Source: Vogesella sp. XCS3 (GTDB lineage: Bacteria; Pseudomonadota; Gammaproteobacteria; Burkholderiales; Chromobacteriaceae). From it: a stretch of DNA of 64,000 bases. Under the pieces are notes generated by a model. That model saw only the letters and a program-made list of their open reading frames with translations, searched no databases and had not been told where the DNA came from. Shown one piece after another: positions 45,501-60,500 of the stretch. How positions within the stretch are numbered: the first letter of the stretch is position 1; each line of letters starts with the position of its first letter. A program made the position numbers and the translations under genes. The stretch spans positions 325,501 through 389,500 of the forward strand of contig NZ_CP085530.1 in assembly GCF_020616155.1 (NCBI RefSeq). Direction: 5' to 3'.

Positions 45501-48500
45501 GCGGCCCCGAGTTTGCCGTGCTGCCGATGTTTGATACCACCGGCAATGAAATTACCCTGGGCCTGGGGGTGAAGATCAACCTGGACCGCAGCCTGGAGAA
45601 ACAGTTCGAGCTGGTCAAGCTGGGCCTGCCAAACGATGCACTGTCCAAGCTGGCGAACTTCAGTGGCAGCGGTACCGCCATTGGCCGCCTGGTACTGCAT
45701 GCGGACATGGAAGCCGGCCTGGCAGTAGGCACCAAGAGCGGCAACAATGCGCTGAACCTGCCGGTACCGACCAATGCCGACATGTACTTCCGCGTCAATC
45801 GCTTCGATGCCGGTGCAGCACTGAATGTTTATGCGCTGCAGGCCAATGTCAGCCTGCTTGGCGATCTGGCCGGTGTGAGCCTGAAAGACAGTGATTTTGC
45901 TGTCAAAGCCGCCGCCAAGGTAGTGGTAACCGACCCGGATAACAGCGATGGCAAAGGCCGTATCACGCTGAAAGATCTGGCCGCGCTATCGGGCCAGGGC
46001 AAGACTATCGGCAGCCTGTTTGCCGTAACTCCGGCCGCCTCGCTGGAAGGCAACTTTACCTTTGATGCCAAGCTGGCTAATGTCGAGATGGGCATGTTCG
46101 GCAACCCGACACTGGCCATCCGTTCCGAAATCGTACAGGGCAAGCTCACGCCGCAGTTCTTCTTTGATGTAAGCATCGACGATACCCGCGTCAAAGAAAA
46201 TCTGACCAATATCTTTGGCCAGGCTGCCAATATCGGCAGCTCGCTGGATGGCATGGGCTTCATGTCCGGCAACCTGCCGCTGGTGGGCAAGAGCCTGGGC
46301 GGCATCATGCAAAGCGAAGATGGCCGCAAGCTGGGCGATGTGCTGTCGTTCCGCCGCGTAGAGGGCGACCAGCGCATCTCGGTGCTGGACGACTACTACA
46401 AGAAAGACGGGCCTCATACCTATAGCGGCCTGATTCGCCAGATGAAAGACTACCTGGCGGCGACGGGTGACTATAGCGGCCTGCAGTCTTTGTTCCCCAA
46501 CCAGTACGGCGAAACGCAAGCCGGCCCGTTCACCATCGGTGGCGGTCTGGAGCTGCAGGGTAGTAACGAGCTGCAGATTGTCGATCTGGGCGGTGCAAGC
46601 GGTGGCAGCTTCAGGCTGGCGCTAGCCCATGGTGGCGAGACCTATACCACGGGTGCCATTCTTTATAACGCCAGTGCCGATAGCGTGAAAGACGCCCTGC
46701 TGCGCGCCAGTAGCGGCAGCGGCGAGCTGGCGGGCCTGAAGGTGGATGTGGTGCAGCTGGATGGCCGCTACCAGGTGACCTTTGCCGGCAGCCTGGCGGC
46801 TATCAATGTGGCGGCACTGACCGTGTCGGATAACCAGCTGGTCAAAAACGGTAACCCTGTCAACGCTGCCGTACGTACCCAGCGCGAGGGCGGCAGCAAG
46901 GAGCTGCGCTTGGACCTGAAGCTGGACCTGAGCAAGACCACCAGCCTGCCATTCAATCTGGGTGCCGGGCTGGATAATCTTGGCCTGAAGCTCAAGGGTA
47001 GCGGTGATCTTGACCTGACCGCCGAGGTGAAGCTGGACCTGTCGTTTGGCTTTAACTTCACCAGCCTGAACGATGCGGCCAACATAGGCGATAACCTGTT
47101 CATGCAGGCCAACCAGATTTCGGCCAAAGCCAGCGCCAATATGCAGAACTTCAACGCTGGCGTGTCGCTGGGCATTCTGGATGGCCAGGTCGACAACGGC
47201 ACCATGAAGTTCGAGGCCAATGCCAGTGCCGGCCTGACACCGGAAGCCGGTAACGACAGCCGCAATGGCGAGCGTGTAGCGTTTAACAAGCTCAGCAAGC
47301 TGGGCGAACAGATCAATGCCAAGGCCGACGTGTACGCCGTGGCCGACCTGCCGATCAAGGCCAACCTGTTTGGCGGCGACCTCACCAAACTCACCGGCGG
47401 GGCCAACCCGAAGGTGGTGGTGGAGTGGGGCACCGAAGACACCCCGCTAGACCTGGCAGACATCAAGACCGCCACGCCGATTATCCGCAAGGAAAACTTC
47501 ACCAACCTGGCCAGCCTGTCCAATATGACGCCGGCGCAGATGGTGCAGCTGCTGGCGAATGTGGGCGATTTCCTCAACCAGTTCCGCGACTCCGATCTGT
47601 TCGACATCAAGGTGCCGTTCAGCGGTGCCGACCTGGGTGACGTGTTTGACTTTGGCTACGGCTGGACCAAGGTGCTGAACGAGCGCCTGCAAGGCATCAC
47701 CGCCATGGACCTGACCGCCACCAAGGCCATTTCGCCTGTGCTGGCCGACGATGTGGCGTTCGACCTGGTGCTCAAACGCCCGGGCGATGCGGTGTCGAGC
47801 AAGTACACCGTGACGGTGAAGGCCGCCGAAACTGTTGGCTTCAAGAGCATTAACGAGCTGGCCGAGCTGATCAACAGCAAAGTGGCCGAGGTCATGAACG
47901 GCGCGCTGAAACTGAACAACAGCCTGCCGGTGTGGGTAACCGAAGGCCAGAGCAATAGCAGCACCCAGGGCAGCCAGCAAAGCGCTGCCGGCGATGCCGC
48001 CAAGGTGACCCAGCTGCAGCAGGGTGGCCAGGCCGACAACGCGGTGCTGTTGCTGGATGTCGGCACCGCCAGCGGCACACTGACCCTGACCAACGTGGGC
48101 AATGGCACTACGGCGACTGTCACGCTGGGGGCGAGCGATAGCGACGCCGACATTGCCAGCGCGCTGCAGACCAAAGTTGCCACGGTGTTTGCTACCAATG
48201 CGGCCAACCTGAAAGTCAGCGGCAGCCGCGCCGACGGTTTCCGTATCGAATTCACCGGTAGCCTGGCCGGCAAGGCCTTCATGGCCAAGGAGCGCGTTGA
48301 AGGCCTGATTACCCCGGTAAGCGGCGATGCCAAGAGCGTGCTGTTCAAACCTGGCCTGCGCGAGGGCGTCGTCACGATCCCTGCTGCCGGCGGTGTTGCA
48401 GCCAGCTTTACCCTGTTGGCCAATAAAGACCTTGCTGCTTTGCAAGCCGATATCCGTACAGCCATGGCCACGGCCACCGGCAAGAATGCCAGCGATATCG

Positions 48501-51500
48501 CGGTCAGCGGCGACCGCAGCAACGGCTTCCGTATCACGTTTACCAGCAATGCCCCGACAGGGCTGAAAGCCGGGATGGACGTCGGCGGCGTCAATGCCAT
48601 GTCGGTAGTGTTTGCTGCTTCGCCTGCAGCCACGGCCGCGGTCAGCGAAACGCTGTCGCATAGCGTGGGCGTGAGCGAGGTGAAAGTCCTGGCCTTTACC
48701 GGCTACGAGCGCGGCACCTTCGAGCTGGAGCTGTACGGCAAGAAAACCGGCCCTATCCGTTACCTGAACAACGCGGTAGACGCCCAGGCGCTGGCTATCC
48801 AGCAGGCGCTGGAAGGCATCGTGGGCAAGGGTAATGTGGAGGTCAGCTTCCCGCAGAAAGACCCGCTGGACCCGACTGGCAAAAAAGCCAACTACGGCTC
48901 GGCGCCGAAATTCAAGATTACCTTCAAGGGTAGCTACGCCCAGCAGAACATCCCGGACATGACCGTCTACTTTGGCGGCCTGAAGTCGGGCAGCTATGTG
49001 CCGGCCGGTGCCGTGCGCGGCGTGGAACTGATCGAATTCAAACCGGGCGTGAACAAGCGTGGCGAGGTGCAAACCGTTGCCGTGAACCCCAAGGCTGACC
49101 AGACGGCTACTTTCACCCTGTCGTTCACGCACGATGGCAAGACCTACACCACCGGCACGCTCAACAGCAATATGGGCTCGGGCGATATCCGCAGCCAGCT
49201 GCTGGCGGCAACGGCCGGTACGGCCAAGCTGGGCGACATCAAGGGCATAGAGCTGGGCGTATCGCTGGCCGAGCGCGGCGCCTGGAAGGTGAGCTTTGGC
49301 GGTAGCCTGGCCGGTGTCGAGCTGGCCGAGCTGCAAGTCGGTAACCTGAACCATGCCGAGAACCCGACCGTGACCCTGGCGTCGGTGCAGGAAGGCCGCT
49401 TCCGCAGCGAAGTGCAGCAGGTAGTGTTGGCCGCATCCAGTGGCCTGATGCGCGTACAGCTGGGCGACGGTGCGCTGTCGGCTACGTTCTCCGCGCTGGC
49501 CACAGCCAAAGAGCTGCAAGCCATTCTGGAAGCCATGCCGGATATCGGTACCGGCAACGTGGTGGTGACGGGTGAGCCGCAAAAATGGACCATCAGCTTC
49601 CAGGGCCGCTTGTCCGGCCGCGACGTGCCGGAGCTGGTGTTCAGCCCGGTACAGGAGCTGGCACTGCAAGCCGCTGCCAGTGGGGTAACAAGCTTCAGCG
49701 TGAAGCTGGCGGGCAGTACCGCGGCCAGCAAGACCATCACCATTACCGGTTTTGATCACGAAAAAGTGCGCGTAGCACTGCAGGATGCCTTGAGCAGCCT
49801 GGAGGGCGTGGGTGCCGGCAATGTGAGTGTGGCCGGCCAGGACGGCAAGTGGCTGATTACCTTCACCGGCGAGCTGGCTGGCCAGGTAATGGCCGGCGTC
49901 GAGCTGACCCGCACCGTGGACACCACGGTAGAGAAGGTGAAGGCCAAGGCCGTATCGGCGGCCATGATCCAGGTCAGCGCGATCGAGCCGCAGCTCAAAG
50001 CCGGCGGCATTACCTGGGGCAAGCTGCAGTTCAAGCCGGTGAATGTGGACGATTTCGAGTACTTTGCCATTCGTCCGTCTGCTGGCGTGTCCATTGACGT
50101 AGTTACCCCGGGTACCGCCCAGGTAGCCGAAGTGCAGCGCGTGCGCATTGTGAACGCAGCGGTAGGCGCTGCGTCGCAGTTCGAGCTGCACTTTACCGAC
50201 AAGACCGGTAAGAAAGTGGACATCAACGGCTTGGCCGTGGATATCACCGCCAGCGCCCTGCAAGACGCTATCAATAGTGAATTCAGCAAGGCCGGTATTG
50301 ACGGTAGCGTGACCGTTGCCGTGTCGGTGATGAACCAGCCGATTGGCACGCGCGTGCCGGAAGGCACCCGTGCGTTCGATATTACCTTTGCCGGTAATAT
50401 GGCCAAGGGCTCGCAGCCGGCCTTCACCGCCAGCTACCCGACCCTGCGTGCCAACCCGGGCGCGCAGATGGTGGCCTACACCCTGCAACAGGGTGCCGCC
50501 GCCACCGCCAGCAGCGTGGCCAAAAACGAAGTGCAGCGCCTGACTATCAGCAATGCGGTAGGGGGTACATATGGTTTCTCCCAGCGCGTAGGCAACGAGT
50601 ACTACACGCTGAACGAGCCGTTTGCTTACGGCGCAGGGGCAGACCAGCAAATTGCCGACCTGAAGAAGGCCGGCCTGGACGACGCGGCCATTGCCGCGCT
50701 GGTTGAAGGCAAATCTGCTGCCGAAGCGCTGGCTACCCGCCAGGCCAAGCTGATCGAGCTGGGTTTGCGCAAAACCTTTGCGACCGGCCCGAAAGCCATT
50801 GCCGGTGCCGATGTGACGGTAACTGCCGTGGCCGGCCTGCCGGATACCTTTGACATTGTTTACGGTGGCAGCCTGGCTGGTGAAGACCTGCCAACCTTGT
50901 TGCTCAACAGCAGCCAGCTCAAGGGCGCGGCTCAGGCCGCCGGTGACAAGGGCTACGCTGGGGTGAATCTGCTGGGCCTGGATATCATTGGCCAGGAAGC
51001 GCGCACCCAGACCGGGCCGAAGTTCAATACGCTGGAAGAGTTTGCCGCCGTATTGCAAGACGCCGTCAACGAGCTGCTGCCAAAAGGCGAAACCTTCAAT
51101 GTGACTGCCCGCTTTGATGCCCAGGCCATGGACTTCCTGTTCGACCTGCGCTTCACGCCGGCCATGCCGCAGCAACTGGTGCCGCTGGACTTTGGTTTCG
51201 ACCTGTCACCAGTCGGTGACTTCAGCGCCAAGGGCAAGCTGGTGCTGAATGCGGGTATCGATTTTGTTACCACTATCGGGCTGGACTTCAACCGCCCGGA
51301 AAACTTCACGGCGGTAGGTGGCACCGTGAGCAAGGCCGAACTGGTAGGCAAAGCCAGTGCCGGTGTAGCCAACGTTGGCCGCGTACTGTTCAACCAGGGG
51401 GCTGCCTACAACGCCACTACCAACCCGGCGGTGGATGCCAAGTTCACCATCGATATCGACGGCGAACGTTATGCGCTGACGCTGACTGCCGCCAGCCAGG

Positions 51501-54500
51501 CCGACAACAACAGTGTGGAAGACCTGCTGGCAGACCTGAATGCGCTGCTTGACGGCACTGCAGTCAAAGCCAATGGCAAGCTGGCCGTGGTCGGCTACGA
51601 CAAGCTGGGTCAGTCGGCGCGCTTTGCCCTGGTCGACGTGGCTGGCAAGAAACAGCTGCAACTTAACCTGTACGGCACTGGCCTGCTGGAGGTTTCCTTG
51701 TCTGGCCAGGCGGCCAGCGTCACGGTGGGCAGCGAAACCAAGAGCATCAATGCCGCGGCAGATGTGCTGGGCCTGACCGGCAGCAAGAAAATTGCCGCTG
51801 TATCGGTAGCCGCGCCTGCAGATGGCAAGCTGTCGGACAGCATCGCCTTTGACCTGATCATCAACGGCGCGGACGATAAGTCGTCTGCTGGCATGACCAC
51901 CACGACCAAAGACAATGCCATTACCGTGGCGGTCAACAAGTCGGCTTTTGCCAACAATACTTCGGTAGACAACCTGGCGGATGACATCCAGGCTGCGCTG
52001 AATGCCATTACCACACTGGGCCCGCTGGAAGGCACCGTGACGGCATCGGGTAAGGTCATCAGCAATCTGGGCGAAGTGCTGAAAGTAAAAGTGCTGACCA
52101 AAGGCACGGGCAAGGTCATCGTGTTTGTTACCCAGGAAAAGGTCATCAGCACGCTGAGCTTCCGCGTGGCCGATACCGACCCGCTGGTGCGCCAGCTGGG
52201 TATCCAGCCGGGGACAGTTTACAAGTCGGGTGGCGTGTCGCTGTTCCTGCAAGATACCCTGCTGGGCGGCAAGATCGTGGCCGGGGTAGAAGACTTCAGC
52301 GCTACCGGCAAGCTGGGCTTTGTCTCGGTCAGCATGGACCAGATGAAGGCGGCCATCGACGCCGGTGTCAACGTGCAGATGAAAAATGGCGAGTCCGGCC
52401 AGGCCGGCGACCGCGTGTACGTGAGCGACCTGCTCAATGCAGGCAGCCGCAACGATAGCCTGCTGGGCTCGCTGGGTGATATCAGCCTGGCCGCTGGCCA
52501 GAGCAAAGCGCTGGCCGCCCTGGCGGTCGACCCGGTTAGCGGCCAGCTGCCGCTGGACGTGGGTCTGCGTGTGACGTTGACCGACCCGGCAGTCAATGGC
52601 GGCAAGCCCATCGCGCTGGATGTCACCGTGCACAAAGCACAGACAACCGACAATAGCTCGCTGGCCATGCTGGCTAGCAACGTGAATGCCGCCATCAACG
52701 CCGCATTGGTGGCCTGGGCCGGTAAACAGGTGCCGCCGCTGGCCACCATCCCGTTTGCAGGCCATACCTTTGTCACGCTGGGTGACCTGTACAAGCTCGA
52801 TGGCAGCGTAGAGCAGCAAAATGCGGTGCTGAAGTTCACTGCGCCGACTGCCGCCGCCATGAGCGTGGTTGGCCGCAGCCTGATCAAGGATTTCTTCACC
52901 CCGATTACCTTTAGCGATTCCACCTACGGCGTGGGCACCCAGCCTACCGCCAGCCTGACCATTGAAGGCATCAAGGTCGACGCGGGCGGCCTGAACCTGC
53001 TGCCGCCGGACGCCAACCCGAGCATCGATATCAGCCTGCCTATCGTCGATGTGTGGAAAGGCGTGACCAGCCTGAAAGACGCGGTAGACGTGCGCGTCAC
53101 CGGAGCCGACGTGCTGATGGGCTTCCGCAAGCTGTCGTGGGTACAGCTGATCGACGGCCTGAAAATGGTGGGCAACCTGCTGGGCCAGATGAACAGCTTT
53201 GCCTTCCTGAACCAGAACATTCCGTTGATCGACCGCAGCGTCAACGACATGCTGGATGTGGCATCCGCGCTGGCGCACGCGCTGGACAAACTGGGCAGCA
53301 ACCCGGCCCAGGGCGTGACCGAGCTGCGCAAGGTGCTGTCGGAAAGCTTCGGCATGCCGATTTACGACCCGGCGCGCCCGGACGTGTTCGGCATCAATAT
53401 CGATTACGACGCCAAGACCAATGCCCTGGCGATTACCATCCCGTACGTGATCAAGCTGGCCGACCAGAACTTCTCGCTGGCCATGGACCTGGAAAAACTG
53501 GGCGACCTGATCGGTGGCGACACCGTGAAGCAGCTGATGGGGGCCGTGAGCACGCTGGCCGACGTGGGTGGCAGCGCCAAGATCGGCCTAAAATCCAGCG
53601 CCATGCTCAATATCGCGCTGGGTGTGGATCTGGATTCCGGCGAGCTGTTCGTGTTCGATCACAACGCCGGCAAGTTGCCTAATGACTACAAAGACGACAC
53701 GGGCACCTTTGCCCAGCTGACCCTGGATGTAAACGGTCAGGATCTGAACTTTGCCGCTGGCCTGGGCCCGTTGTCGCTGAAGATCAGCAATGGTATTGCC
53801 AGCGTGCTGGCGCATGCCGGCCTGTACCTGAAGGACGAAGCGGCAGGCAGCGCCGGCCAGGGCGATGGCCGCCATTACCTGTCGTCTGCCGTGGCGGTAA
53901 GCGTGCTGCAGCAGGGCGATAGCGTGGCCCTGCAGTGGCAGGATGCTGCGGCCAACTTTGCCATTACCAGCAGTGACGCCGGCAAGACCATCAAGCTGGT
54001 ACCGCCTGCTGATGATGTGGCGTCCAGCGCCGATGAAACCTTCCGCCTGAAACTGGTGATCGGTGGCAGTACCTATTACACCGACAGCTTTAGCCGTAGT
54101 TACGATGCGGACGCCATGCAGGCGCTGCTGGAGAAAGCGCTGTTCTTTGGCCCGCAAGCGCTGAGCGGTAGCGTCAAGGTAACGGCAGTGAACCCGTCCG
54201 ACCTGAGCCAGGGCTGGAAGGTGAATCTGAGTGGTACAGGCTTTACCAATAAAACCATCACGACTACCGCCCATGCTCTGAAAGAGGGCGAGGCAGCGCT
54301 GGGTAGCGCGGACACCATCCAGTGGGTGCGCGTGCCTAGCGGTTCCGGTGGCAGCTTTACCCTGTCGGTAGATATTGCCGGCAAGACCTACACCACTGGC
54401 GATATTGCCTGGAACGCCAGCGCCGCCGACGTGGCAGCCGCGCTGAACGCCAAACTGGCGGCGGTGAAAGTGGGTGATCTGGCGGTAGAGGTGAGCGTGG

Positions 54501-57500
54501 CTGCCCATAATGCGGGCAACCTGGCCCAGGGCTGGGACGTGCGCTTTATGGGTGGTCTGGCTGGCAAGGCCGTAGCTGCCATGAGCGCCAATACCAGCAA
54601 TCTGACCCATCAGGGCGCCGTGGCCGTGGTGCCGGTTGTCGCGGGTAAAGACCCGACGGGTGTGCAAACCGCTACCGTCGCGCGTGTAACGGTAGTGGCC
54701 GGCAGCGGCGGGACTTTCGACCTGGCGTTCACCGCTGGCGGTCAACAGTATGTGGCCAGAGACCTGGCGTGGAATATCAGTGCAACGGCGCTGAAGAAAA
54801 AGCTGAATGAAGCGGTGGATGCCAGCTACAGCGGCATCGAGGTAAGCGAGGACGCCAACTATGGCGGCTTCAGCATCCGCTTTGGCGGCAGCAAGCTGGC
54901 CGGCAAGATGGTGACGGTCACCGCCGATACCGCCAAGCTGAAAGCCAGCCCGTTCGGCACGCTGTTCAATAACCTGGATGTGGATTTCGATGGTAAGGCC
55001 AGCGTGTTGTTGCCTGCCAGCGTGGAGCTGGACAGCGAGCTGGTGGAGCTGGGCCAGAAACTGATTCCTGGCCTGGAAAGTACTTACCAGGTAGGCAATA
55101 TCGAAGTACGCATCAACAGTCTGAAGAAGCTGACCGAGGCCATGATTAAAGGCGTGTCGGTGAGCTCGGCGCTGATCAAGACTGCAGGCGAGTACGACGA
55201 TACCAAGATCATCAACTACAAGCTGCCGAACCTGGACCAGGTTTACAGCGTGATGGCGCTGAAAAACCCGCTGATCCAGCTGATTCGCAACCCGTCCATC
55301 ATTATTGACGGCATCGATTACGCGCTGAAAGGTATCCAGAAGAGCCTGGACGCCATGGCATCGCTGCCGCTGCCACTGATTGGTAGCCAGCTGAAAAAAG
55401 GCACGCAGTTTGTCGGTGATTTCCGCAGTAACGTGATTGCCAAGATCAGCGATTTCGTCAACAGCAGCGTCACCACCTACGGCGGCATGGACAACGCGCT
55501 GCGTCACGTGCTGTTTGATGCGTTTACCAGCGACACCAACGGCGACGGCAAAATCCAGGCGGCATCGCTGGACCAGTGGCTGGAAAAAGGTGAAGCGGCT
55601 GGTGACAACCCGTTCCTGAACTTCCTGAAAGATTACAACGGCGACAACCTGATTACCGCCGACGATATCGTGGTGGAATTCCTGGCCATGGGTCTGACCG
55701 GTGTGGCCAACGGCACGCGCCTGGGCTACACGCTGGCCGGTACCAGAGACAAGCAAAATGGCGACAAGAAGGGTGGCGACGTCGTCAATACTCTGGACGG
55801 CCACGATGCGCTGCAAGAAGCCAAAGCATTGCAGTTCCGTATGCATCTGGGCCAGAGCCTGTTGTCGCGCGATATCGACCTGTCGTTCGATATGGGTCTG
55901 CCAGGCTTGTCGCTGGAAGTGGACGGCGGCGTGCAGCTGGACCTGGGCTGGGACTTCTACCTGGGCTTTGGTGTCAACACTACCGATGGCCTGTACCTGG
56001 TCAGCAATATGGCCGGCAAAGCCGGCCTGCCGGATGGCAAGTACGTGGCGGCAGACAACGAGGTGGCTTATCTTGCGGCCAACCCTGTCATTAGCAACCC
56101 GTGGTCGCTGGCACCGGGCGAAGCAGTCAAAGAGATCAGCATCACCTTTGATGCCTACCTGATCGCCAGCGGCGGTGGCCAGCTGGATGTCACCAATAGT
56201 GCAACGGAAAGCGGCTTTACCTTTACCAAGGGTGACGCGGGTACTTATACCCTGAGCTTTACTGACGGCACCAAAACGTACACCACAGCAGCCATTGGCC
56301 GCAGCGCTTCTGCCAGCCAGATCCAGGCTGCGCTGAACAAGGCGGTGAGTAAGTCGTACGAAGGCATTACCGTCACCGCGCAGATCGATTCCGCCACGAA
56401 GCGGGTTACCGGCCACAAGGTGGTGTTTGGTGGTGACAAGTTCACTGGCAAGACCGTGACCCTGTCTGCCGATGCGACCAAGCTCAAAGACAGCACCAAA
56501 CCAGCCTCGATGACAGCGAAGATCTTCTTCCTGCAAGGCAAGCTGGTGGATGACCACGGCGACTCGATTGTGGGCCCGGATGCCAGTGTTGATACGCCGT
56601 TCACCAAAAACAGCGAAGGCGGCCTGTTCGACCTGAGCAGCGACCGTGATATCGGCTCGCGCACCTGGTTCCATGGCGGTTTTGCCATCGACATGATCGA
56701 CCGTGCCGGCAGCAACGATGGCCGCATCACCTTTGGCGAGATGACGCGCGGCAAGTTTAGCGACCTGTTTGTCTCGGAGGTAACGGGCAAGGCACAAGCC
56801 AACTTCAAGATGGATCTGTCTATCGAGGGCAGCAAGGTATTGCCGCGCCTGGTGGCCGACTTCCATCTGACCTGGGGGCTGAAACCGGCCGCCAATGCCA
56901 AAGGCTACGACAGCTTGTTCACCACCTCCCCGCAGGTGTGGATTACCGATCTGGGTATTGATGTCGGCAGCTTCTTCAGCGACTTCCTGGGGCCGATCGT
57001 CGGCAAGGTTCAGCAGATTACCAAGCCGCTGCAGCCGATTATCGATGGCTTGCAGAAGCCTATTCCAGGCTTGTCCGAGCTGGCGGGCGAAGACTACAGC
57101 TTGCTGAAGCTGGCTACCGTCCTGGGTAAAGGTGATAAGCGTATCGAGTTCATCAATACCTTTATCACCATGGTGGATCTGTTCAACAGTATCCCGGTGG
57201 ACGCCGAAGGGCTGATTATCCCGATTGGCCGCGTGTTCAACCTGGCTGGCGACCTGACCGACGCCTCCAGCCGCAAGGGTGCCTCGCTCAAAGGCCAGAC
57301 CCAGGACGTGAACAAGGCGCTGGATACGCCCAAGCCAACCGCAGCGGCCCCGGCGGCCAGCGGTGGCAGTACGGGTGGTACTGGCAGCACACCGGCGAAA
57401 ACGCCAAGTGCCAGCGGCACCAAAGGCTTCCTGGCCAAGCTGAACAACCCGAACAACGCGTTCAAGATTCCGCTGCTGCAAGACTTGTCCAAGGTGCTGG

Positions 57501-60500
57501 ACCTGATCATGGGCAAGCCGGTAGATCTGGTGACCTATACCCCGCCTAGCCTGGGTATGGGGGTGAAGATCAACGTGGGCAATATGGTTTATCCGGGGGT
57601 GGAAGTGGGCATGTTTGGCTCGCTGGACGCCAAGATCAACCTGACGCTGGGCTTTGATACCAGCGGGATCATCAAGTTTATCGACTCGGGTAATGCGCTG
57701 GACATCCTGGATGGCTTCTATGTCAGCGACAATATCCGCGGTGGCATCGATTATCCTGAAATCGAAGTGACGGCCAAGGTGGGTATCTACGGTGAGCTGG
57801 ACGCTTTTGTCTTGTCCGCCGGGGTGAAGGCAGGCCTGAAACTGGTGGGCGCACTGGACTTCTGGGATGAAGAAGGCCCGGGGGCCAATGATGGCAAGTT
57901 CCGCGCCAAGGAAATCATCAATGCACTGATGTGCAACCCGCTGAACGTGGTAGAGGCCAGCCTGGCTGCGTCCATCTTCATGGATGTGTATGTCGAAGCG
58001 CTGGGTATCAGCGTGTACGACGAAACCATCTTCGAGATCGAGCTGTTCAAGCTGGAATGGACCCCGACGCCGTGCATGCCGATTCTGGCGTCCGACGACA
58101 ATGGCGACGGCACCTGGGTGCTGCATATGGGCTCGTTTGACGGTGCGAACCTGATTGATATTGATGCCACCTACGGCAGCGACATCAACAAGCAGGCCAA
58201 AGACCGTATCAACCGTAATATCGAAGATGGCGACGAGAAGTTTGTCATCAAGGAAATCGGTAAGGGCGAGATCGAAATCACCGCCACGCTGGACGGCGTG
58301 GAGTACGTCAAGACCTATACCGGCGTGAAGCGCATCCTGGGTTACGCAGGCAAAGGCAACGACATTATCGACGCCAGCGGCCTGAAATCCATCCGTGCCG
58401 TGCTGATTGGCGGTGCGGGCAAAGACCAGATTATCGGCGGCCAGGTGGATGACATCCTGATCGGCGGCACCGGTACGACTGTTTTGCGTGGCAATGCCGG
58501 CAACGATTTGCTGATCGCCCGCGCCGGCAGCACCGAGATGATCGGTGGCGTTGGCAGCGATAGCTACCGCTTCCTGGAAAACTGGGCCAGTGCCACGGTG
58601 CACGATGACGGCGATGACAAGTCCAACGTCTTTGACTTCTCTGCCGTGAGCACCGACCTGGTGCTGGATACAGCCGGCTTGAACGTGGCTTCCGGCAGCA
58701 GCCGTATGTCTTTTGATGCGCTGACCGAAGTAGGCCTGGTGGTAGGTGGCAAGGGGGATGACACCATTGATATGTCGGCCGAAGACGCCATGCTGCACAT
58801 CAATGTGAGCAATGTGTCCGAAGCAGCGACCGAACAGAAGGCCAGCCTGGGCCAGGAGGCAGGGGCCAAGCTGGACAGCCTGATTACCGCTGACGAAGCA
58901 CTGGACGAAGGCGTCATCACCAACACCGCTACCGGCAAGGCCAATGGCGACAATAAGTTTGGCGACCGCCTGTTCCGCTTCCTGGGTGTAGAAAACCTGA
59001 TTGGCGGCAGCAATAGCGATGTATTCGTGTTTGCCAACCAGGCGGCCATCACCAATAGCATCTATGGCGGCCCGACACGCGGTGTGGGCGTGTCCGGCGG
59101 TACCGAAAAAGCCGGTGCGCGCAATATCCTGGATCTGTCGCAGTACAACAGTGGCGTACGCATCAATGAAAGCGGCCGTGCCTACACCATCCCGGCAGCC
59201 GTAAAAGGCCCGCTGGCGGACGTGCCGTCGGAAAGCCGCTTTACTAGTGATGCGGCCAAGGTCACTGTGCGTGGTTTCCACACCATGATCGGTGGCGCCG
59301 GTGACGACGTACTGGTGGGCGATGCTACCCAGAACGTGATCCTGGGCATGCGTGGCAACGATGTGCTGGTGGGCATGGAAGGCAACGACCTGCTGGTAGC
59401 CGATACCCTGAAAATGAAGGACAGCGGCAAGCTGGTCGAGCTGGTGTCCGGCAAGCCTGCGTGGGAGCTGCTGCCAAGCCGGGTATGGACCTGGTACGGC
59501 ACCACCATCCAGAACGCCAAACTGGGCGATCTGTCTGGCGCGCAAGTGCTGATTGGTGGCCTGGATACCAACGACGGCAACGACGTGATGATGGGCTCCA
59601 GCGGCGCCGACCGCTTCTACACCGGTGGCGGCGACGACACCGTGGTAGGCGACTTTGGCCGTCTGGCCTTTGAGGCCCGTGGCGAGCTGAAAGACGGCGA
59701 CGCCAGCCAGGCGCAATCGTCGGCCAACGGCGGTGGCGGCAACGACACCATCGTGGGCCTGAACGGTAACCACGTAGTGCTGGGCGGTCTGGGCCAGGAC
59801 ACCATTACCCTGGGCAATGGCAACAACCTGGTGCTGGGTGATCTGGGCAGCTTTACGCTGAAATCCGACACCCGCCTGACGCTGACCGCGCAAACCAGCG
59901 TGGGCAACAGTTTTGACGAAAACGGCGGTGCCGACACCATCACGCTGGGTACTGGCAGCAATGTCGTGATTGCTGGCGCCGGTGCTGACCGCGTCACCAT
60001 CAATGACGCAGCGGCTAGCCGTAATGTTGTGCTGGGCGATAGCGGCCAGGTGGTATTTGGCACAGCCAAGAAAGACGCGCATCTGCTGCAAAGCGTCGAA
60101 GCACAAGTGCGTGAAACCACCGGTGCCGACGACATCATCAGCCTGCAGTCCGGCAATGCCGTGCTGGCCGGTGGTGCGGGTGCCGACGTCATCACGGTGA
60201 GCGCAGCAGCATCGACTGCGGCCAACTACCGCTACGTGACAGGCGACCACGCCATCTTCCGCTTCGACACCCTGGGCGGCCTGACCGACCTGGTTACCAC
60301 CGACGTGGCCGACGCCACCGGTGGTAATGACAAGGTAACCATCGCCAGCAGCGGCATGAGCAGCAATATCGGCCTGAACATGGTGATCGCCGGCATGGGC
60401 AGCGATACCGTACTGGTGAGCGCAGAGATCGACCCGGTTACCGGCGAGATCCGCCGTGGCACCGCCACCAGCCAGGACATCTTGCTGGGTGATAACGGTG

